A DNA stretch of 8,997 nucleotides, taken from an uncultured Candidatus Berkelbacteria bacterium. Its GTDB lineage: Bacteria; Patescibacteriota; UBA1384; CAILIB01. Position numbers and translations under genes: made by a program. The notes beneath the pieces were generated by a model. It did no database searches. It saw only the letters and a list, made by a program, of their open reading frames with translations, and was not told where the DNA came from. The stretch lies in contig CALBLZ010000207.1 in assembly GCA_937895715.1 (NCBI GenBank), forward strand, positions 1 to 8,997, written 5' to 3'. Below, piece by piece: positions 5,307 to 8,997 of this stretch; positions within the stretch are counted from its first letter, which is position 1; each line of letters begins with the position of its first letter.

Positions 5307-7214
5307 ATGGTTGCGTATATTTTTCTAGCAGTGTGGATAGCAGCAGGCCTTGCGGCCATGCTTTTTTTGCCGGTAAAACTCCGCCGACTCGAAGTGGCTG
5401 CGGGGGGAGTGGTACTCGGCCTTTCAGCGGGGGCTTGGGTCACGTTCTTGGTTAGTTTGCTAGTAGGAATGCAGATTGGTGTCGCAATCGCCGGCCTGCT
5501 CCCTCTGGGGTTTGTAGCGTGGGCACTCTGGGTGTTTCAGCATCGCGGGCGCTGGCTCAACTTTGAAGAAGGGGAAGCGAGGCCGCTTGTTAGCTTATTA
5601 GAGTCGCTCGGGCTCGGCTTTCTGATTCTTGTGAGTAGCTGGCTGATGTTTACCCATAGTTTTTTGCCTGGGGTAGGTGGTTGGTACAGCGGCGGGTACA
5701 CTTGGGCTGATCTTGCACTCCACACAACGCTTGCGAGTCACTTTTCACAGGTTTCGTTCATCGACCTGCAATTTCCTATCTTTCCAGGTCATGCCCTTAG
5801 CTATCCGTTCTTAACTGACTTTTTTTCGGGGGTACTCCTGCGGCTTGGAGCTTCGTTTCAGATGGCAATGGGCTTGCCAGGGATCTTGCTGATTGCTGCC
5901 GGTCTTACACTTAGTTACTCGGTGGCGCGCCGTCTGTTTACAAGTGCTGCGGTTGGGCTTATTCATACCTGGTTAGTACTCGGCACTGCCTCGGTGGCTG
6001 GGGTGTACTACTTTGTGCAAAACCTCCGAACTGGACAAGCCTCTTTTCTGGATACAGTCGCCCAGTTCGACTACTCGCAGCTTCCAGAGCAGTTTAACGG
6101 CGCTGAACTACAAGTTGTGAATTTTCTTACATCACACCTTTTGCCGCAGCGCAGCTACCTCGCTGGGTTTGCTATGGTTGGGCTGCTTTTTCTTCTATTG
6201 CTCCAGCTAAAGAAAAAATCGAGCCTCATCTGGCCCGCCGGAGTGTTGCTCGGGGCATTGCCACTTATCCACACACATAGTTTTTTTGTGGCATTAGCTC
6301 TTGTGCTCGGACTTTGGTTGCACACAGTGGTTGAAGAGAAGCAAATCAAGAATCACTGGGGACATGTGGCCCTTGTGGCAGTACTATTCGCCGCCCCGCA
6401 GATCTACTGGCAGTTATCCACAACATTCACAGAAGGGTTTGCCAGGCGACACAGCTGGTGGATGGCTGAAGAGTGGTCTGGTTGGGCATTCTGGCTTCGT
6501 AATAGCGGCCTGCTCGTGCTTGTGTTGCTTGCGGCACCATTCATCGCCGGGCGCTTCAAAATGAACAGTTTCTTGAAGGTTGGCTCACTTGTGGCGCTGG
6601 GGCTCTTTATTGCCTGCAATGTTATTATTTTTCAGCCAAACGATTGGGACAACATGAAGTTTTTGAGCTGGGCATTCTGGTTTGGCAACCTATTCTTTGC
6701 CTGGCTTATTTGGAAGGGGGCTACCTCGGTGCGTGGTGTATGGAAGATTGCAACCGGTACGCTGGCCGCTGTAGTTGTACTTGCAAGTACGGCCTCTGGC
6801 ATACTGGCGATCACACGAGATTTTTCAGCTGATTATGTACTTGCAAGTGCCAGCGACATTGCCTTTGCTAACCTGGTGCGGGAAAAGACGCCGGTAGATG
6901 CGGTTATTCTCACAAGCAACAAACACAACCATCCAGTTTCGATGCTGGCCGGCCGAACAATCGTGCTTGGGTATACTGGGTGGCTCTGGTCATACGGCAT
7001 TTCCTACCAAGAGCGTGAGCGCGATGTGCGAGCGGTATTCCAGGGCACTAGCCAGACAAAGTCGCTTATAAAAAAGTACGACATCAGCTACATTGCAGTA
7101 GCTTCCTACGAGCAGAGAGAATTAGGGTTCAACGCCTCGTACCACCTGCAGAATGGCAGGCTCGTTGCAGTAACTCCAGACGGAACCTGGCAACTATTTG
7201 CCGTCGATCGCTAG
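5307..7214 (+). CDS. Polytopic membrane protein, GT-C-like putative glycosyltransferase
   Basis: This 635-residue integral membrane protein has about 13 to 14 hydrophobic helices, the first at residues 2-21 and the last near 478-502, followed by a soluble domain of about 130 residues. After the fourth helix a long outward loop contains GGYTWADLALHTTLASHFSQ (129-148); an acidic residue in the first large loop (here Asp135) is the hallmark position of GT-C enzymes, which move sugars from lipid carriers to proteins or glycans. Other conserved-looking blocks are FPGHALSYPFLTDF (159-172), QPNDWDNMKF (443-452) between helices, and HNHPVSMLAGR and GYTGWLWSYG (540-564) in the C-terminal domain. I recognise these as features of a widespread uncharacterised membrane family and cannot name its substrate. 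It is transcribed alone, divergently from dnaG, from a promoter abutting its ATG. Its last 21 bases overlap the opposing AHSA1 gene, leaving no room for a terminator between them. Confidence 0.7.
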   Translation: MVAYIFLAVWIAAGLAAMLFLPVKLRRLEVAAGGVVLGLSAGAWVTFLVSLLVGMQIGVAIAGLLPLGFVAWALWVFQHRGRWLNFEEGEARPLVSLLESLGLGFLILVSSWLMFTHSFLPGVGGWYSGGYTWADLALHTTLASHFSQVSFIDLQFPIFPGHALSYPFLTDFFSGVLLRLGASFQMAMGLPGILLIAAGLTLSYSVARRLFTSAAVGLIHTWLVLGTASVAGVYYFVQNLRTGQASFLDTVAQFDYSQLPEQFNGAELQVVNFLTSHLLPQRSYLAGFAMVGLLFLLLLQLKKKSSLIWPAGVLLGALPLIHTHSFFVALALVLGLWLHTVVEEKQIKNHWGHVALVAVLFAAPQIYWQLSTTFTEGFARRHSWWMAEEWSGWAFWLRNSGLLVLVLLAAPFIAGRFKMNSFLKVGSLVALGLFIACNVIIFQPNDWDNMKFLSWAFWFGNLFFAWLIWKGATSVRGVWKIATGTLAAVVVLASTASGILAITRDFSADYVLASASDIAFANLVREKTPVDAVILTSNKHNHPVSMLAGRTIVLGYTGWLWSYGISYQERERDVRAVFQGTSQTKSLIKKYDISYIAVASYEQRELGFNASYHLQNGRLVAVTPDGTWQLFAVDR

Positions 7215-7601
7215 TTTGGCAAACCACTCGCGCATTGGTTGCCAGTAGTATTCCTCCCAGCCACCTGCAATACCTTCGTCAGAGTCGGGAATGCCGGCAT
7301 GTTCCATAATGAGGTTTGTGGTGCCGTCAGCTTGCGGCTCGAGTACAAATGTTAGCGTTGATAGCTCACCTGTATCCCAGTCTGAGGAGTGCCAGGTTTG
7401 AACAATTTTCTCGTTCTCAACAAGCTCAGTGAACGTGCCAGTCGCCCAGCCCCCAAAGGAGCTAAACTCGCCTCCGACTTCGGGGTTAATATCCGCTGGC
7501 TCACCAGTAATTTCTGCGTGCAGCGCCTCGTCGGTGAGGATGTCATAGATTTCCGCGGGCTGGGCTGCGAAATTGATAGTTTGGTTGATGGTGTAGGCCA
7601 T
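7194..7601 (-). CDS. AHSA1-family SRPBCC domain protein
   Basis: The 135-residue protein is a single START/Bet v 1-like (SRPBCC) domain of the Activator of Hsp90 ATPase 1-like family. Typical blocks are FAAQPAEIYDILTDEALHAEITG (11-33), PEVGGEFSSFGGWATGTF (40-57), KIVQTWHSSDWDTGELSTLTF (65-85), and near the end GIAGGWEEYYWQPMREWF (110-127). The fold encloses a hydrophobic ligand pocket; the bacterial members' ligands and roles are mostly unknown, and the name does not imply an Hsp90 interaction here. The chosen ATG at 7601 begins exactly where family similarity begins; extending to 7694 only adds sequence antisense in character to the neighbour. It follows the previous stop after two bases (TAATCATG), so it is the last gene of a coupled four-gene operon. 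Its end overlaps the converging membrane-protein gene by 21 bp. Confidence 0.9.
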   Translation of the reverse strand: MAYTINQTINFAAQPAEIYDILTDEALHAEITGEPADINPEVGGEFSSFGGWATGTFTELVENEKIVQTWHSSDWDTGELSTLTFVLEPQADGTTNLIMEHAGIPDSDEGIAGGWEEYYWQPMREWFAKLAIDGK

Positions 7602-7603
7602 GA

Positions 7604-7819
7604 TTATTGAATTGGGCGGGTGAAGCTGTCTCCATCCTCGGTTATGCAGCGCTCGGGGTAGGATTCCAGGATCATGCCACCACCTGCGACACAATCATCG
7701 TAGCCAGTAATTTTTTCACCAGTGGGAGAGCCGGCGAGAAAGGCGACAAACGCAATGAGGGCTGCTGCAAAAACTGCTAAGATACCGACAAATGTTTTTT
7801 CTTTTTGGGTGGCGATCAT
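7604..7819 (-). CDS. Small membrane-anchored protein with a conserved Cys-pair motif
   Basis: The 71-residue protein has a short cytoplasmic start (MIATQKEKT), one hydrophobic helix at about 10-30, and an exported tail carrying [24 protein letters not shown] (40-63, key residues Cys43, Gly46-48, Glu52-Ser53-Tyr54-Pro55, Cys58). I recognise the C-x(6-8)-ESYPxxC pattern followed by a D-G-x-x-F end from many small anchored or lipoprotein-like proteins of candidate phyla bacteria; their function is not known. The two cysteines could form a disulfide outside the membrane. There is no lipobox cysteine after the helix. The ATG at 7819 overlaps the msrB stop as ATGA; the longer frame up to 7936 is a shadow of msrB. 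The next gene starts two bases after its TAA. A link to redox stress is suggested only by position beside msrB. Confidence 0.82.
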   Translation of the reverse strand: MIATQKEKTFVGILAVFAAALIAFVAFLAGSPTGEKITGYDDCVAGGGMILESYPERCITEDGDSFTRPIQ

Positions 7820-8223
7820 ATGAGTATGGTTTTTTGTGAAAATGAAAGTGATGCAGAGTTCATGCAGTAGCGTAGCCGAGTAGGCATAGGTCCGTCGGGG
7901 AACACGTGGCCTAAGTGGGCGTGGCAGCGAGCACATACAACTTCGTCACGTACCATGCCATAGGATATGTCACCTGTTACCTCAATTACATCTTCGGAGA
8001 GTGGCTGAAAGAAGCTTGGCCATCCCGTACCTGAGTCAAACTTTGTCTCACTGCTAAAGAGCGGGAGATTACAGCATACACAGTGGTAGGTGCCGGGGTT
8101 GTGGTTGTCCCAGAATTCATTTGCAAACGCAGGTTCGGTGCCACCCTGCCGAGCAACCTTAAACTGTTCTTCTGTAAGAATTTCACGCCACTCTGCCTCG
8201 GTTTTTTCGATGTGTTCGATCAT
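7816..8223 (-). CDS. msrB: Peptide-methionine (R)-S-oxide reductase MsrB
   Basis: MsrB reduces the R-isomer of methionine sulfoxide in proteins, using a catalytic cysteine and usually thioredoxin as reductant. The 135-residue protein covers the complete domain: [13 protein letters not shown] (21-33), the first zinc pair Cys48/Cys51 (CVCC), [14 protein letters not shown] (61-74), the second zinc pair Cys97/Cys100 followed by [10 protein letters not shown] (103-112), and the catalytic Cys120 in [13 protein letters not shown]. There is no signal peptide, so it acts in the cytoplasm. Both ends overlap neighbours as ATGA: its start with the DUF1801 stop and its TGA with the ATG of the small anchored protein. 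It is not fused to MsrA, and no msrA lies in the window. TGA as its stop shows that UGA is not recoded in this organism. Confidence 0.96.
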   Translation of the reverse strand: MIEHIEKTEAEWREILTEEQFKVARQGGTEPAFANEFWDNHNPGTYHCVCCNLPLFSSETKFDSGTGWPSFFQPLSEDVIEVTGDISYGMVRDEVVCARCHAHLGHVFPDGPMPTRLRYCMNSASLSFSQKTILI

Positions 8224-8564
8224 ACGGAGATTGCGTCTAGTTGCAAAAGTAAGTTCACAAGGTAGGGTTCGTCAATCTCGGCAACACTTCTTATTTTTAT
8301 ATGGCGCAGGTTCTTTCCTGTTCCTTCAACGAGGCCTTTCGGGTCGTTCACGTGTGCGCCGAACATGAGCCCAAAGTTGACGTGTTCTTGCGTGGTAAAA
8401 ATGTAACAGAGATCCTTTCCGTCAGGGCCATAGTTTGGTCGCCCCCACTTAATCTTGGGAGTCCAGGTGGGGAAATGGCGAACCATAAGATCGTGCAGCG
8501 CGTGAGCAATCTGACGCTGGGGGGCGGGGAGGCTGCCAAAGTATTCAGAGACTGCGGCATGCAT
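8220..8564 (-). CDS. DUF1801 domain protein (YdhG-like)
   Basis: The 114-residue protein matches the DUF1801 family: an N-terminal helical part ([22 protein letters not shown]), then [11 protein letters not shown] (36-46), [20 protein letters not shown] (53-72), and [20 protein letters not shown] (74-93), the most conserved block. Family members are small cytoplasmic proteins with a frataxin/YjbR-like fold; some are annotated as iron chaperones, but the biochemical role is not settled. They often sit beside SRPBCC/AHSA1 genes, as here. It is the first gene of the operon, reading into msrB through an ATGA overlap. The ATG at 8564 has no Shine-Dalgarno sequence but is six bases from a good extended -10, so translation is probably leaderless. 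Confidence 0.88.
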   Translation of the reverse strand: MHAAVSEYFGSLPAPQRQIAHALHDLMVRHFPTWTPKIKWGRPNYGPDGKDLCYIFTTQEHVNFGLMFGAHVNDPKGLVEGTGKNLRHIKIRSVAEIDEPYLVNLLLQLDAISV

Positions 8565-8570
8565 ACGTAC

Positions 8571-8579
8571 AGTCTAGCA
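8571..8579 (-). promoter_or_regulatory. Extended -10 promoter of the DUF1801-msrB operon
   Basis: On the minus strand TGCTAGACT (8579-8571) is an extended -10: the TGN upstream motif plus TAGACT, four of six to TATAAT. It ends six bases before the ATG at 8564, so transcription would start at or next to the start codon. No clear -35 is present at 16-18 bases, as is usual for extended -10 promoters. The upstream DNA is the T-tract and hairpin of a terminator. Confidence 0.5.
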
Positions 8580-8591
8580 AACTTTCTACTC

Positions 8592-8615
8592 AAAAACGCG
8601 GCCGTGTAGACCGCG
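8592..8615 (-). terminator. Rho-independent terminator of the right-edge membrane protein gene
   Basis: On the minus strand CGCGGTC pairs with GGCCGCG (seven pairs, one G-U) around a five-base TACAC loop, followed immediately by TTTTTG. It lies 20 bases after the stop codon of the gene at 8636-8986 and separates it from the DUF1801-msrB operon. There is no T-tract on the plus strand, so it acts in one direction. Confidence 0.88.
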
Positions 8616-8635
8616 CTTGAGAAGGAGTTGTCTTC

Positions 8636-8986
8636 CTACTTCTTTTTCTTCTTTGCGGTGTGAGCTGTGCCAGTTGCTTGAATACCTTCATACGCCTTGA
8701 GGCCCATCTCTACCAAAACACCGAGTGCACCTGAGATTAGAGCGTACGTGATCATAAGAATGAGAATACCTGAAGTGTACACCTGACCGGTGGTGTCCAC
8801 GGTGTTCGCAAACGATGGCATCGGAATGATGTTATCGCTGGCGAGCAGTACGGTGATGTAGTAGTACGACACAACACTAACGAGTCCTAGTAATCCACCA
8901 ACAATTACGTACTTAAAGCTGATGCGCCAAAAGTAGACAACAACCGACAAAAGAACCAAGAGTGCAATAAACATTTCAGTGGCCAT
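8636..8986 (-). CDS. Small three-helix membrane protein with Lys-rich tail, unknown function
   Basis: The 116-residue protein has three predicted membrane helices, at about residues 4-20, 25-49 and 71-96, and a cytoplasmic-looking tail ending in six lysines after Ala111. A loop of about 20 residues (51-70, with IIPMPSFANTVDTTG) joins helices 2 and 3. I do not recognise the family. The ATG at 8986 is only 11 bases from the window edge, so promoter and upstream neighbour cannot be seen; no Shine-Dalgarno sequence precedes it. A clear terminator follows the TAG stop, which supports it as a real gene ending a transcription unit. The basic tail could contact RNA, nucleotides or lipid headgroups, but that is speculation. 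Confidence 0.75.
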   Translation of the reverse strand: MATEMFIALLVLLSVVVYFWRISFKYVIVGGLLGLVSVVSYYYITVLLASDNIIPMPSFANTVDTTGQVYTSGILILMITYALISGALGVLVEMGLKAYEGIQATGTAHTAKKKKK

Positions 8987-8997
8987 ACAGAGAGTTA

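Noticed and set aside
7602..7694. N-terminal extension of the AHSA1 protein to the ATG at 7694
   Set aside because: The added residues ([12 protein letters not shown]...) resemble no SRPBCC protein and overlap the small gene in another frame; the ATG at 7601 starts the family similarity.
7820..7936. Upstream extension of the small anchored protein to 7936
   Set aside because: The extension is the shadow of the MsrB catalytic region; the ATG at 7819 gives a normal start before the membrane helix and an ATGA overlap.
7816..8222. UGA recoded as an amino acid
   Set aside because: TGA ends msrB and the DUF1801 gene exactly where the families end and where the next gene starts, so UGA is a normal stop.
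8301..8609. Plus-strand frame opposite the DUF1801 gene
   Set aside because: The opposite strand shows strong DUF1801 motifs; this frame shows none and crosses the promoter and terminator region.

Overview
The window looks like a piece of a small, compact bacterial genome. I lean towards the Candidate Phyla Radiation (Patescibacteria), possibly a Saccharibacteria-like lineage. The reasons are tight packing with ATGA and TAATG gene overlaps, almost no Shine-Dalgarno sequences, a short 400-residue RpoD, a PilX-like pilus protein, and a small membrane-anchored protein with a DCVAxGGxxxESYPxxC-type motif that I associate with this group. TGA ends at least two well-identified genes (msrB and the DUF1801 gene), so this is not a UGA-recoding lineage such as Gracilibacteria. 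The taxonomic placement is inference; no rRNA gene is present.

Left part (1-1470), plus strand: the tail of an unidentified gene runs by a TAATG overlap into a PilX-like pilus component with a class-III-type N-terminus and a long Asn/Gly/Thr-rich, probably beta-helical, passenger. Between its stop and the converging ruvA gene lies a compact structured element: a perfect 23-bp inverted repeat whose loop holds a small hairpin module, and a second copy of that module next to it with a different inner hairpin.

Middle part (1468-5241), minus strand: dnaG (primase) and rpoD (primary sigma factor) form the classical macromolecular-synthesis pair. They are followed by a possible 41-codon membrane microprotein and a strong intrinsic terminator with a UCCG tetraloop. 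ruvA (Holliday junction branch migration) follows in the same direction. A short divergent promoter region (5242-5306) separates dnaG from a plus-strand gene for a 635-residue polytopic membrane protein that resembles GT-C glycosyltransferases.

Right part (7194-8997), minus strand: a four-gene, translationally coupled cassette in the order DUF1801 protein, MsrB methionine sulfoxide reductase, small anchored Cys-pair protein, and AHSA1/SRPBCC protein. It looks like a stress or repair cassette. It starts from an extended -10 promoter placed so close to the start codon that a leaderless mRNA is likely. Its last gene overlaps the end of the membrane-protein gene tail to tail by 21 bp. Upstream of the cassette is a terminator belonging to a small three-helix membrane protein gene at the right edge.

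No tRNA, rRNA, CRISPR array, transposase or phage gene was seen, and no gap longer than 300 bases lacks a gene. Most of the window is ordinary housekeeping. The structured repeat at 1343-1453 and the apparent leaderless expression pattern are the points most worth following.
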